Below, one piece after another: positions 1 through 7,616 of a stretch of DNA of 45,113 bases. The DNA is from Eubacterium sp. (GTDB taxonomy: Bacteria; Bacillota; Clostridia; Eubacteriales; Eubacteriaceae). The translations under genes and the position numbers were made by a program. Position 1 is the first letter of the stretch. The number at the start of each line of letters is the position of its first letter. A model generated the notes under the pieces. It had not been told where the DNA came from, did no database searches, and was given only the letters and a program-made list of their open reading frames with translations. Where the stretch lies: positions 1 through 45,113 of the forward strand of contig JAUNGS010000002.1 in the NCBI GenBank assembly GCA_030524435.1, given 5' to 3'.

Positions 1-41
1 CCGTAGGTTCCGGTGTTGTAGCGAAGATCATCGAAGACTAA
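1..41 (+). CDS. tuf: Elongation factor Tu, last 12 codons (5' part outside window)
   Basis: Reading from base 3, the residues are VGSGVVAKIIED followed by TAA at 39-41. This matches the strongly conserved C-terminus of bacterial EF-Tu (usually TVGxGVVxKI), the GTPase that brings aminoacyl-tRNA to the ribosome. Only the tail is visible, so the call rests on this short but distinctive ending and on the strong terminator directly after it, as expected for the last gene of a translation-factor operon. Confidence 0.8.
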   Translation, partial: VGSGVVAKIIED

Positions 42-64
42 TTAAGACTTCAATATAAAAATAA

Positions 65-94
65 AAACTGACGTTTTCGGACGTCAGTTTTTTT
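65..94 (+). terminator. Rho-independent terminator after tuf, usable in both directions
   Basis: A perfect 10-bp stem (65-74 pairs with 81-90) with a 6-nt loop is followed by a run of T. On the minus strand the same hairpin is followed by TTTTTATTTTT, so it can also end the leftward acetyltransferase/reductase operon that runs towards it. Confidence 0.9.
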
Positions 95-164
95 ATGGGT
101 GAAATTTGTCAGAAGCGCAGATGCAAGATTTTAAGATACTGATAAATGTATGGGAAATTTGCGT

Positions 165-268
165 TAGGGTGTCCGTCTATGGGAATCTGACCGAATCCGC
201 CTCCAGACGGACCGCGCAGCTGTCCGGATGGCGAAGGAGCGGCAGATTGCCCATAGACGGACACCCTA
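165..268. repeat. Long imperfect palindrome of about 104 nt
   Basis: The arms 165-189 and 243-268 are inverted copies with a single one-base bulge. The interior continues to pair imperfectly and closes on CGGAC/GTCCG around a 9-nt loop. The element lies between the convergent tuf terminator and the leftward GNAT gene and has no credible coding capacity. It has no T-run like a simple terminator. Its size and solitary position fit a palindromic interspersed element or MITE-like remnant, but no second copy was seen in this window. Confidence 0.75.
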
Positions 269-285
269 TCACTGTACCCGGGGTC

Positions 286-729
286 TTAAATATAAATATC
301 CAGCATCTTCTCCATGGAAAGGTGGGGGATGCCAAGCTCGGTGAAAGGTTCGGAGACGGTGTGGTAGCCCTGCTTTTTGTAGAAGGGGACGGCGCTCTGG
401 CGGGCGTTGAGGACGATGTGGTTAAAACCCTGGGTTTTTGCGAATTTTTCGGCGAAGGCCAGAAGTCTGCGGCCGATGCCCTTGTTTTGAAAATTTTCGG
501 CGACGGCGACCTGGCGCATTTGCAGGGTGGTTTTATCTTTGGGGATCAGCAGGAGGATGGCGATGAGGCGGTCGTCCTGGAAGAGGCCCAGGTGGTAGTA
601 TGCTTTTTCCTTTGAGAGATCTTCGTCGTAAAGGCTTAATCCCAGGGGCGCCCGGAGGACAGCCTGTCTAAGCTCGAGGGCAGACTGATACTCCTGGGAA
701 TGCCAGGGGATAATTTTTGAATAGATCAT
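286..729 (-). CDS. GNAT-family N-acetyltransferase
   Basis: A protein of 147 residues with the GNAT fold signature. The acetyl-CoA pyrophosphate-binding loop reads NFQNKGIGRRLL (the Q/RxxGxG/A pattern), preceded by a beta strand MRQVAVA and followed by a C-terminal segment VPFYKKQGY typical of the family. It should transfer an acetyl group from acetyl-CoA to an amine, but the substrate cannot be read from sequence. The start chosen is ATG at 729-727, with AGGAGGTG upstream. A longer reading frame without a ribosome site is not used. Its ATG overlaps the TGA of the upstream aldo/keto reductase by 4 nt (ATGA), so the two are probably translationally coupled. Confidence 0.85.
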   Translation of the reverse strand: MIYSKIIPWHSQEYQSALELRQAVLRAPLGLSLYDEDLSKEKAYYHLGLFQDDRLIAILLLIPKDKTTLQMRQVAVAENFQNKGIGRRLLAFAEKFAKTQGFNHIVLNARQSAVPFYKKQGYHTVSEPFTELGIPHLSMEKMLDIYI

Positions 730-1886
730 GCTTCGGTCACCTCCTGGGAGGTTTTGCTGAGAAAGGCGTGGGCTTTTTTCAGCGTTTCCCGGATGGGCAG
801 CTGCTGCGGACAATGGTCTTCGCAGAGGCCGCACTGGATGCACTGGCTGGCCTTGAAGTCATCCATGATGTTGTTTTGGTACCTCTGTCTGGAGGTAGGG
901 GTGTCGCCGTACATAAAGGCCTCGTTGTAGTATTTAAAAATGGAGGGAATCGGGATGATCTTTGGGCACTGGGTGCAGTAGCGGCAGCCGGTGCAGTCCA
1001 CCTGGATGCGGTCACGATAGAAGGCCCTTAGCGCCTGAAGAATTCGGCGGTCGGCATCGGTGAGCCCACCAACCGTGAACTGATGGGCGCTTTGAAGATT
1101 TTCGGCTACCTCTTGGGGAGCCCCCATGCCGCTCAAAACGCAGGTGACCTCGGCTTTGTCCCAGAGGTACTTCAGGGCCAGGGAGGCCGGGGTGAGGTTG
1201 GTGTCAAAGCCCTCCCACAGGGCTTTGAGGTCGCCGCTTTTGGCTGAGGCCAGCTGTCCGCCCCGCAGGGGCTCCATGATCATGACGGCGCAGCCCCGCT
1301 GGTGGGCGGCCCTCAGGCCGGCCAGCCCTGCCTGGAAATCTTCGTCCATGTAGTTGAGCTGAATCTGAACGAAATCGAAGGGATAAGCCTCTAAAATAGG
1401 GAGAAAATTTTCCGGCAGATCGTGGTAGGAAAAGCCGGCGTAGTGGATTTTTCCCGAGGCCTTGGCTTGATCGAGAAATTCACAGATGCCGAGCTTTTGA
1501 ATCTCCGAAAAACGGTAGGCGTCCAGGGCGTGGAGCAGATAGAAATCGATGTGGTCGGTGTGCAGGCGATCAAGCTGGGTGTCCAGATATTTTGCGAAAT
1601 CCTCGGGGGTGCGGCATTCCCAGCAGGGCAGCTTGGTGGCCAGATAGATTTTGTCCCGAAGCCTATTTTCCTCGAGAAATTTGCCGATGAAGGGCTCGCT
1701 GGCCTGCTTGTGGTAGGGCCAGGCGGTGTCGATGTAGTTGACGCCGCCTTCAATGGCCTGGGTGAGGCAGGCTGCGGCCTTGGCCTCGTCGATATAGCCG
1801 GCGTCATCCCCGAGGGTGGGCAGGCGCATGGCGCCGAAGCCCAGCTGGGAAAGGCGGAGGTTGTCTTTGAAATAACGGTATTGCAT
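726..1886 (-). CDS. Aldo/keto reductase with C-terminal 4Fe-4S ferredoxin domain
   Basis: A 386-residue protein. The N-terminal ~280 residues form the aldo/keto reductase barrel, with the GFGAMRLP start, a catalytic Asp/Tyr region (NYIDTAWPYH) and a Lys in ATKLPCW. The C-terminal ~100 residues carry two cysteine clusters (CTGCRYCTQCP and CIQCGLCEDHCP) that would bind iron-sulfur clusters. Family knowledge: these Fe-S aldo/keto reductases are common in anaerobes and presumably exchange electrons with ferredoxin; the substrate is unknown. The ribosome site is AAAGGAG just before ATG at 1886. It is the first gene of a two-gene leftward operon with the GNAT gene. The upstream promoter lies in the intergenic space shared with the acyltransferase. 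Confidence 0.9.
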   Translation of the reverse strand: MQYRYFKDNLRLSQLGFGAMRLPTLGDDAGYIDEAKAAACLTQAIEGGVNYIDTAWPYHKQASEPFIGKFLEENRLRDKIYLATKLPCWECRTPEDFAKYLDTQLDRLHTDHIDFYLLHALDAYRFSEIQKLGICEFLDQAKASGKIHYAGFSYHDLPENFLPILEAYPFDFVQIQLNYMDEDFQAGLAGLRAAHQRGCAVMIMEPLRGGQLASAKSGDLKALWEGFDTNLTPASLALKYLWDKAEVTCVLSGMGAPQEVAENLQSAHQFTVGGLTDADRRILQALRAFYRDRIQVDCTGCRYCTQCPKIIPIPSIFKYYNEAFMYGDTPTSRQRYQNNIMDDFKASQCIQCGLCEDHCPQQLPIRETLKKAHAFLSKTSQEVTEA

Positions 1887-2006
1887 GGTGCTCCTTTGAA
1901 TGGTACAAAAAATTTATAGATTTTTAAGAAAAGGAAGGTATACTTAACAATAATGATTATATTTTAGCCCTCCCAAGGCAGCCGACAGCTGCCCAGCAAT
2001 GCTTAT

Positions 2007-2035
2007 ATTATAGCATTAACGGCGCAAAATTTTAA
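2007..2035 (-). promoter_or_regulatory. Putative promoter for the aldo/keto reductase operon, with inverted repeat around the -10
   Basis: On the minus strand, TTAAAA (2035-2030), a 17-nt spacer and a perfect TATAAT (2012-2007) point towards the reductase gene. The -10 sits inside an inverted repeat AATGCT-N8-AGCATT (1998-2017), which could be an operator. A second small hairpin (GGCAGC/GCTGCC) lies in the leader near 1978-1994. Confidence 0.55.
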
Positions 2036-2067
2036 GGGATACTCGGGGCGGGCAGAAGGAGAAGAAA

Positions 2068-2985
2068 ATGTACACATTTGATGAGATAAAGGAACATTTA
2101 AAAAATTCAAGTCAGCGGAAGCAGAAGGTCATCGCCGTGGCGGCGGCCGGGGACAAGGTGGTGCTGGAGACCATCAAGACCATCAACGAGCTGGGCATCG
2201 GCCGGGGAATCCTCATCGGCGACGCCAAGAAGATCAAGGCCTACGCCGAGGAGACGGGCTGTGATCTGGCGGAGAACAGCATTGTGGATGAAAAGGACGA
2301 GCGCCGGGCCGCAACCCTGGCGGTGCTCAGGGTCAGGGACGACGAGGCGGACATCCTGATGAAGGGGCTGCTCCAGACAAAAACCTACCTTCAGGCGGTG
2401 CTGAACAAGGAGTACGGTCTCAGAACGGGCAAGCTCCTCAACGCGGTCACGGCCTTTGAGCCGCCGGCTCTGGAGCGGATGTTTTTGGCCACGGACTGCG
2501 GCATGATTGTCACCCCCAGCCTCAAGGATAAGGTGGAAATGATCGGCAACGCCGTGACCCTGGCCAAGGCCTTAAAATGCGAAATGCCCAGGGTATCCTG
2601 CGTGGGCGCCGTGGAAACCGTCAACGACAATATGCCCGACGGCATCGATGCGGCCATCCTCTCGAAGATGAACGACCGGGGTCAGATCAAGGGCTGCATC
2701 GTCGACGGCCCCCTGTCCCTGGACTTATCCCTGTCCCAGCGCTCGGTGGCCCACAAAGGCGTCAAAAGCCCTGTGGCAGGCCAGGCGGACATCCTGCTGA
2801 TGCCAAACCTCCAGGCCGGCAATATTTTCTGGAAGACCATGACCTATATGGGCGGCTCTCAGTCCGGCGCAGTCATCATGGGCGCCTCCAGGCCCGTGGT
2901 GCTGACCTCCCGGGCGGACACGGCACAGGCCAAGGTCAACTCCATCGCCCTGGCGCTGATGCTGTCGGAGCACCAGAAAGCCTAA
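2068..2985 (+). CDS. ptb: Phosphate acyltransferase, probably phosphate butyryltransferase
   Basis: A 305-residue protein of the phosphate acetyl/butyryltransferase family. Readable family segments are VAVAAAGDKVVLE near the N-terminus, LMKGLLQT, SCVGAVETVN, and a C-terminal QAGNIFWKTMTYMG followed by GASRPVVLTSRAD. Length and pattern fit Ptb better than the longer Pta. The reaction is acyl-CoA plus phosphate to acyl phosphate plus CoA, the step before ATP formation in butyrate fermentation. The ribosome site is AGAAGGAGAAG before ATG. No butyrate kinase gene follows: the gene stands alone, ending in its own terminator, so substrate choice (butyryl versus another acyl) is inferred. Confidence 0.85.
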   Translation: MYTFDEIKEHLKNSSQRKQKVIAVAAAGDKVVLETIKTINELGIGRGILIGDAKKIKAYAEETGCDLAENSIVDEKDERRAATLAVLRVRDDEADILMKGLLQTKTYLQAVLNKEYGLRTGKLLNAVTAFEPPALERMFLATDCGMIVTPSLKDKVEMIGNAVTLAKALKCEMPRVSCVGAVETVNDNMPDGIDAAILSKMNDRGQIKGCIVDGPLSLDLSLSQRSVAHKGVKSPVAGQADILLMPNLQAGNIFWKTMTYMGGSQSGAVIMGASRPVVLTSRADTAQAKVNSIALALMLSEHQKA

Positions 2986-2993
2986 ATTTTCCA

Positions 2994-3027
2994 GGCACAG
3001 ACAAAATACCAGGTCTGTGCCTTTTTT
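2994..3027 (+). terminator. Rho-independent terminator after ptb
   Basis: A 9-bp perfect stem GGCACAGAC/GTCTGTGCC (2994-3002 with 3013-3021), a 10-nt loop and six T. Confidence 0.92.
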
Positions 3028-3041
3028 ATGGGGATTATTCC

Positions 3042-3071
3042 TTGACAGAGGGGGCGGGGCTTTAATATAAT
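3042..3071 (+). promoter_or_regulatory. Strong sigma-70 type promoter for aspS
   Basis: A perfect TTGACA (3042-3047), an 18-nt spacer and a perfect TATAAT (3066-3071). It lies 53 nt before the aspS ATG, with GGAGGA just before the start. The leader is too short for a T-box. Confidence 0.88.
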
Positions 3072-3123
3072 TATAAGATATGGAACGGTTAAACAGACCG
3101 CAAACAACAGTGCAGGAGGAACC

Positions 3124-4899
3124 ATGAACACTTATTATAGAAATGCGATGTGCGGCGAGCTATCAGTGGCCGACGTCGGAAAAACGGTGAAGCTTTCAGG
3201 ATGGACGGATACCCGACGCAATCTGGGCGGCGTGCTGTTCATCGATTTACGGGACCGCAGCGGCAAGGTTCAGCTGGTTGTCAACGAGGAGATCAGCGCC
3301 GAGGCCTTTGCCCAGGCGGAAAAGGTGCGCAACGAGTACGTGCTCTGCATCGAGGGTGAGGTCAGCAAGCGCGATGCCGACAACGTCAACCCGAAGATGG
3401 CCACCGGTGAAATTGAGATCGTCGTCAAGGCCATGACGATTCTGGATACAGCGGACACCCCGCCGATTTACATCCAGGACGAGGATCAGGCCAACGAGGC
3501 GACCCGCTTAAAATACCGCTACCTGGATCTGCGCAAGCCCAAGAATCAGAATATCTTAAGGACCCGCGCCAAGGTGGCCAGCATCGCCAGAAACTTCCTC
3601 AATGACGAAGGATTTTTGGAAATCGAAACCCCGATTTTGGGCAAGCCGACGCCGGAAGGCGCCCGGGACTTCCTGGTGCCCTCCAGGGTTCAGAAGGGCA
3701 AATTTTTCGGTCTGCCCCAGAGTCCTCAGCTCTTTAAGCAGATTCTGATGATCTCCGGCTGCGACCGCTACTACCAGATCGCCAAGTGCTTCCGCGACGA
3801 GGACCTGCGTCAGGACAGACAGCCCGAATTTACCCAGATCGACATGGAAATGTCCTTCATCAACAAGGACGACATCCTGCCCATCATGGAAAACATGATC
3901 GCCAAGATCTTCAAGGAGGTCCGGGGCATCGAGCTGGAAACGCCCTTTTTAAGAATGACCTACCAGGAGGCCATGGACCGCTTTGGCTCCGACAAGCCGG
4001 ACACCCGCTTTGGCATGGAGCTGACGAACATTTCCGACATCGTTGCGGACAGTGAGTTCAAGGTGTTCTCCGGCGCCGTCAAAAAGGGCGGCTCCGTCAG
4101 AGCCATCAACGCCAAGGCTGCCCAGGGCAAGCTGAGCAAAAAGACCATCAAAAATCTGGAAAGCTTTGCCAAAATCTACAAGGCCAAGGGTCTGGCCTGG
4201 ATCGACGTCTCCGAGGGCGAAATGAAATCGCCGATCCTCAAGTTCATCTCCGAGGACGAAAAGAACGCCATCTTTGAACGCATGGGTGCCGAACCCGGCG
4301 ATATGATCTTTATCGTGGCCGACACCGACGAGATCGTGTGCACCGCCCTGGGACAGCTGCGTCTGGAGCTGGCCAGAAAGCTGGAATTCGACCTCAGCGG
4401 CAAGTTTAACTTCCTGTGGGTCATCGACTTCCCGCTGCTGGAATACGACGCCGAGGCAGGCCGTTACGTGGCCAAGCACCACCCCTTTACCATGCCTTTG
4501 GAAGAAGATATTCCGCTGTTGGATACGGATCCGGCCAAGGTTCACGCCGACGCCTACGATATGGTCGTCAACGGCGTAGAACTGGGCGGCGGCTCGCTGC
4601 GTATCCACAACCAGGATATCCAGGAAAAGATGTTTGCAGCCCTGGGCTTCACCATGGAGGATGCCTGGAAGCAATTCGGCTTCCTGCTTGAAGCCTTAAA
4701 ATACGGCACGCCGCCCCACGGCGGACTGGCCTTCGGCTTCGACCGTCTGATTATGATGCTCATGGATATCGACAATATCCGCGACGTCATCGCCTTCCCC
4801 AAGACCCAGAACCACAGCTGTCTGATGACTGAGGCGCCGGCAGAAGCGGCCCTGGATCAGCTCATCGATCTGGGCTTGAGTATTGACGATATATTATAA
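3124..4899 (+). CDS. aspS: Aspartyl-tRNA synthetase
   Basis: A 591-residue class II aminoacyl-tRNA synthetase of bacterial AspRS length. The N-terminal anticodon-binding OB fold (about 1-110) begins with SGWTDTRRNLGGVLFIDLRD. Catalytic motifs follow: motif 1 around FLEIETPIL, motif 2 as CFRDEDLRQDRQPEFTQID, and motif 3 near the end as FGFDRLIMM. The bacterial GAD insertion domain lies between about 290 and 420. It charges tRNA-Asp with aspartate in the cytoplasm. Its own promoter and terminator flank it, so it appears to be monocistronic. Whether it is discriminating or also charges tRNA-Asn was not determined. Confidence 0.97.
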   Translation: MNTYYRNAMCGELSVADVGKTVKLSGWTDTRRNLGGVLFIDLRDRSGKVQLVVNEEISAEAFAQAEKVRNEYVLCIEGEVSKRDADNVNPKMATGEIEIVVKAMTILDTADTPPIYIQDEDQANEATRLKYRYLDLRKPKNQNILRTRAKVASIARNFLNDEGFLEIETPILGKPTPEGARDFLVPSRVQKGKFFGLPQSPQLFKQILMISGCDRYYQIAKCFRDEDLRQDRQPEFTQIDMEMSFINKDDILPIMENMIAKIFKEVRGIELETPFLRMTYQEAMDRFGSDKPDTRFGMELTNISDIVADSEFKVFSGAVKKGGSVRAINAKAAQGKLSKKTIKNLESFAKIYKAKGLAWIDVSEGEMKSPILKFISEDEKNAIFERMGAEPGDMIFIVADTDEIVCTALGQLRLELARKLEFDLSGKFNFLWVIDFPLLEYDAEAGRYVAKHHPFTMPLEEDIPLLDTDPAKVHADAYDMVVNGVELGGGSLRIHNQDIQEKMFAALGFTMEDAWKQFGFLLEALKYGTPPHGGLAFGFDRLIMMLMDIDNIRDVIAFPKTQNHSCLMTEAPAEAALDQLIDLGLSIDDIL

Positions 4900-4912
4900 T
4901 ATGCAGTTTGCT

Positions 4913-4946
4913 TTGAGGATTCCGCAGGCCGGAGTCCTCAATTTTT
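4913..4946 (+). terminator. Rho-independent terminator after aspS
   Basis: A 12-pair stem including one T-G wobble (4913-4924 with 4930-4941), loop CAGGC, then five T. Confidence 0.88.
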
Positions 4947-4991
4947 AGATAGGCGGCCGGGCCGCCGGGATTTAAGACAGGAGGTGCCACA

Positions 4992-5414
4992 ATGCAGGAG
5001 TACGGTACGGTGAAGGCCATCGAAGGGCGCAGGGCCAGGGTTGTGATCAAGAGACACGCAGCCTGCGGCGACTGCGGCGCCTGTCAGGTGGGCCGGGAAA
5101 AGATGACCATGGAAACCTTGGCAGACAACAGACTGGGGGCTTCGGTGGGGGATAACGTGCTGGTGTCCATGGAATTTGTCAACGTCATTGCCGCCACCAG
5201 CATCATGTACGGCATTCCGCTTTTGGCCTTTCTTTTGGGCTGCGGCCTGGGATACCTGGCGGCCCTGCAGTTTGCCCTGGATACGGTGCTGGTGCCCTTT
5301 TTTGCAGGCATTGCGGCCATCGCAGCGGCCTATCTGGGCATTAAAGCCGCCGACAAACGGGGGCTCTTTCACAGAAAATACGAGCCGGTGATCACGGAAA
5401 TTGTCAAGGCCTAG
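4992..5414 (+). CDS. RseC/MucC-like (SoxR-reducing system) membrane protein
   Basis: A 140-residue protein with the RseC family layout: a short N-terminal region with a cysteine cluster (CGDCGACQ, about residues 24-31), then two hydrophobic helices (about 61-83 and 90-113) and a charged tail. Family members in proteobacteria help reduce SoxR or modulate sigma-E. In clostridia they are often found with Rnf-type electron transport, and the exact role is unknown. The CxxCxxC cluster suggests metal or Fe-S binding. The ribosome site is ACAGGAGGTGCCACA before ATG. It lies between the aspS terminator and the tRNA-Pro promoter region; no separate promoter was identified. Confidence 0.8.
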   Translation: MQEYGTVKAIEGRRARVVIKRHAACGDCGACQVGREKMTMETLADNRLGASVGDNVLVSMEFVNVIAATSIMYGIPLLAFLLGCGLGYLAALQFALDTVLVPFFAGIAAIAAAYLGIKAADKRGLFHRKYEPVITEIVKA

Positions 5415-5423
5415 GCCCTGAAG

Positions 5424-5487
5424 TTCAAGGGGATTGAAAAAAGTTTTAAAAAATTTAAAAAATTTTCAAAAACCCCTTGAAATTTTT
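5424..5487 (+). terminator. AT-rich hairpin after rseC, overlapping the tRNA-Pro promoter
   Basis: TTCAAGGGG (5424-5432) and CCCCTTGAA (5473-5481) are perfect inverted copies. The A/T-rich stretch between them (runs of A, then TTTT) can pair in part. The 3' arm is followed by TTTTT, so this can act as a terminator for the gene ending at 5414. The last bases of the 3' arm are also the -35 of the next promoter. Confidence 0.55.
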
Positions 5488-5505
5488 CTAAAAAGGATAT
5501 ATAAT
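5477..5505 (+). promoter_or_regulatory. Promoter of the tRNA-Pro gene
   Basis: TTGAAA (5477-5482), a 17-nt spacer and a perfect TATAAT (5500-5505), 13 nt before the mature tRNA 5' end. The A-tract-rich DNA just upstream resembles an UP element. Confidence 0.88.
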
Positions 5506-5517
5506 TACATTCGTCGT

Positions 5518-5594
5518 CTGGGTGTAGCACAGTTTGGTAGCGCGCGTGAATGGGGTTCACGAGGCCGGAGGTTCGAATCCTCTCACTCAGACCA
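5518..5594 (+). tRNA. tRNA-Pro, anticodon GGG, CCA encoded
   Basis: A 77-nt cloverleaf. The acceptor stem CTGGGTG pairs with CACTCAG (one G-T wobble), with C at position 1 and G at 72 as in bacterial tRNA-Pro. The anticodon stem CGTGA/TCACG encloses loop ATGGGGT with anticodon GGG. The T-arm loop is TTCGAAT, the discriminator is A and CCA is encoded. The D stem GCAC/GCGC has an A-C mismatch at 12-23, which is unusual. Confidence 0.96.
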
Positions 5595-5627
5595 TTATTT
5601 TGAATCGTTTCCCTTCGGGGATTGTAA

Positions 5628-5654
5628 ACAAGCTGCCTGTGGGCAGCTTGTTTT
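5628..5654 (+). terminator. Terminator hairpin after tRNA-Pro
   Basis: A perfect 10-bp stem ACAAGCTGCC/GGCAGCTTGT with loop TGTG. The T-tail is short (TTT then GT), so some read-through into the next gene is likely; no separate promoter is obvious before it. Confidence 0.75.
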
Positions 5655-5679
5655 GTATATAAAGGATTTTGGTGAAAGC

Positions 5680-6924
5680 ATGAGTCAGGCATCACGGGAA
5701 TGGCGGCGGCAGATCAACCGGAAGCGGAAGCTGATCGCCGGTGTTATCTTTATCCTAATCGCAGTTTTTATTGTCGCCGGTGTCTACCGCAACAACCAGC
5801 GGTACCTGGTTGAAAAGAGCGAGTACACCAACGCCTACAAAACGAATTTTTTCTTTTTTAAGGACATCGACTACATCGAGCTCAAGGATTTCCAGGCCTC
5901 GGACTTAACGCTTCCCGAGGGGGACAAGACCAACGGCTACAAGGTTTTAACCACCAGCGCAAAGGTCGTCGATCAGGATTTTTTAAATTATCAGACAGAA
6001 ACCATCGATGAAATCATCGGAGGCAATTATTTTTCAGACTGGTCCGCGGTGATCAGTGAGATCAGCGAAAACTACGCAGGCATGGCCAAGATAACCACCC
6101 AATTTGAGGCCTCCAACCGCAAGCGCAAGGAGTTTCTGGTGGATTCCGTGCAGTTCATGGGAAAAACCCAGGAGGAGCTCAATCAGATCAAAAGTCAGTA
6201 CGCGGCCTTAAACGACGGTCAGCCCAGGGATATCACCCTGAGCAGTCTTGGGATGATGGGCACGGGCTATGTCTACGCCACCCTCAACGCCATGGAGAAG
6301 GTGGTCAGCGAGTCGGCGCTGCCCTATATCAACACGGAGTTTTTAAAAACCGCCAGTAAAATCGATACCCAGGACACCGCGGCCCTGAAGATCATCAACA
6401 ACGATCACATCTTTGCGGCCTTTTCCGTGGACAAGGACATGGTCATCGAGGGGGAAGAGCTGGCTCTTGCCAACAAGGAGGAGTACATCGGCGTTGCCGA
6501 CGACTCCAAGAATACAGAGTACTATAATTTTCTGGTGAAGCGGGTGGATCAGCTGGGCTACTACCAGGAGCTGTCCTTCAAAGATGGCGACAACACCTAC
6601 AGCGGCTACCTGGTGGACGTCAAGGAGGACGGCGACAATAAAATCATCATCCTGATGATTAAGGACTACGTCAGTGTCTTTGCCGATCAGATCATGATCA
6701 ACACGGATATTTACACCGAGCGCTTCGAGTGCTATAAGGTTCCCCAGAGCAGCATTGTCAAGCAGGACGGCGAGACCTACGTCAAAACCCTGGAAAAGGG
6801 TTATTTTGAAGATCTTCTGCCGGTGGATGTCTACAAGTACGAGGACGGCATGGCCATCCTGAAGACGGACTCCGAAAAAAATGAGGCCCTGTCCTCCCAG
6901 ACAACCATCAAGGTTTATCCATAA
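5680..6924 (+). CDS. HlyD-like membrane-anchored protein (periplasmic adaptor family)
   Basis: A 414-residue protein with a basic N-terminus (RRQINRKRK), one transmembrane helix at about 20-38 (KLIAGVIFILIAVFIVAGVY) and a long extracytoplasmic part with no other membrane segment. The C-terminal segment YKVPQSSIVKQDGETYVKTL resembles the barrel/membrane-proximal region of HlyD/MacA adaptors, and clostridial genes in this position just before yggS-sepF are commonly placed in that family. No transporter gene is adjacent, so its role is unknown; envelope function near division genes is an inference. The start chosen is ATG 5680, after the tRNA terminator, with AAAGGA upstream. An in-frame extension running back through the tRNA gene is not credible. 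Confidence 0.7.
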   Translation: MSQASREWRRQINRKRKLIAGVIFILIAVFIVAGVYRNNQRYLVEKSEYTNAYKTNFFFFKDIDYIELKDFQASDLTLPEGDKTNGYKVLTTSAKVVDQDFLNYQTETIDEIIGGNYFSDWSAVISEISENYAGMAKITTQFEASNRKRKEFLVDSVQFMGKTQEELNQIKSQYAALNDGQPRDITLSSLGMMGTGYVYATLNAMEKVVSESALPYINTEFLKTASKIDTQDTAALKIINNDHIFAAFSVDKDMVIEGEELALANKEEYIGVADDSKNTEYYNFLVKRVDQLGYYQELSFKDGDNTYSGYLVDVKEDGDNKIIILMIKDYVSVFADQIMINTDIYTERFECYKVPQSSIVKQDGETYVKTLEKGYFEDLLPVDVYKYEDGMAILKTDSEKNEALSSQTTIKVYP

Positions 6925-6946
6925 CATTAGAGAAAGAAGTGATTTT

Positions 6947-7606
6947 ATGCTGGCCTACGTACAAAAAAATGTCGACAGCCTCAGAGCTGAAATTCCCGAG
7001 GACGTCACGCTGATTGCGGTGACGAAATATCACGACGACACCGAGACCCAGGCCGTTGTGGACGCCGGGGTTTTGGATCTCGGAGAAAACAAGGTCCAGG
7101 ATCTCATGGGCAAAATGGAGAGAATCAAGGGTGATATCCGGTGGCATTTCATCGGTCATCTCCAGAGAAACAAGGTCAAATACCTTGTGGGCAAGGTCTT
7201 TTTAATCCATTCGGTACACTCCCTGGAGCTCCTTAAGACCATTGAGAAGGAGAGTCAGAAAAAGGGCGTGATCACCGATGTGCTCCTCCAGTTTAACCTG
7301 GCCAAGGAGGACAGTAAATCTGGATTTTACGCCGAGGACTACGCCGAGGTCATGGATTTGGTTCAGACCTTATCCTGGGTTCGCGTCAAGGGTCTCATGT
7401 GCATTGGACCGATGACAAAAAATTCTGATAAAATTCGTAAAATTTTTAAGCAATTAAAAGAATTATATGATACAATAAAAACAAAGTACCATGGTAGAAA
7501 CATTGAATTTACGACTCTGTCCATGGGAATGACGGACGATTACCCCATAGCCATAGAAGAAGGGGCGACCATGGTGAGAATCGGAAGGAAAATATTTTAC
7601 CAGTAG
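6947..7606 (+). CDS. yggS: YggS/PLPBP-family PLP homeostasis protein
   Basis: A 219-residue TIM-barrel PLP-binding protein. The PLP lysine lies in LIAVTKYHDD (about residue 27). Other family landmarks are LGENKVQDLM, WHFIGHLQRNK and the C-terminal LSMGMTDDYPIAIEEGATMVR. It lacks a known catalytic reaction and is thought to buffer pyridoxal phosphate. ATG 6947 is chosen because AGAAAGAAG precedes it; the longer frame starts inside the previous gene. It is 10 nt before sepF, in the conserved Firmicutes division cluster. Confidence 0.95.
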   Translation: MLAYVQKNVDSLRAEIPEDVTLIAVTKYHDDTETQAVVDAGVLDLGENKVQDLMGKMERIKGDIRWHFIGHLQRNKVKYLVGKVFLIHSVHSLELLKTIEKESQKKGVITDVLLQFNLAKEDSKSGFYAEDYAEVMDLVQTLSWVRVKGLMCIGPMTKNSDKIRKIFKQLKELYDTIKTKYHGRNIEFTTLSMGMTDDYPIAIEEGATMVRIGRKIFYQ

Positions 7607-7616
7607 GAGAAGGAAC

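Noticed and set aside
106..285. Coding sequence in the tuf/GNAT gap
   Set aside because: The open frame there runs antisense through the GNAT gene and across the palindrome, with no ribosome site or domain.
730..843. N-terminal extension of the GNAT gene
   Set aside because: It lies within the reductase gene; the ATG at 729 has an AGGAGGTG site and matches the GNAT start.
3072..3123. T-box leader before aspS
   Set aside because: Only ~50 nt between promoter and start, without a specifier loop or T-box sequence.
5434..5679. N-terminal extension of the HlyD-like gene
   Set aside because: It would read through the tRNA-Pro gene, its promoter and its terminator.
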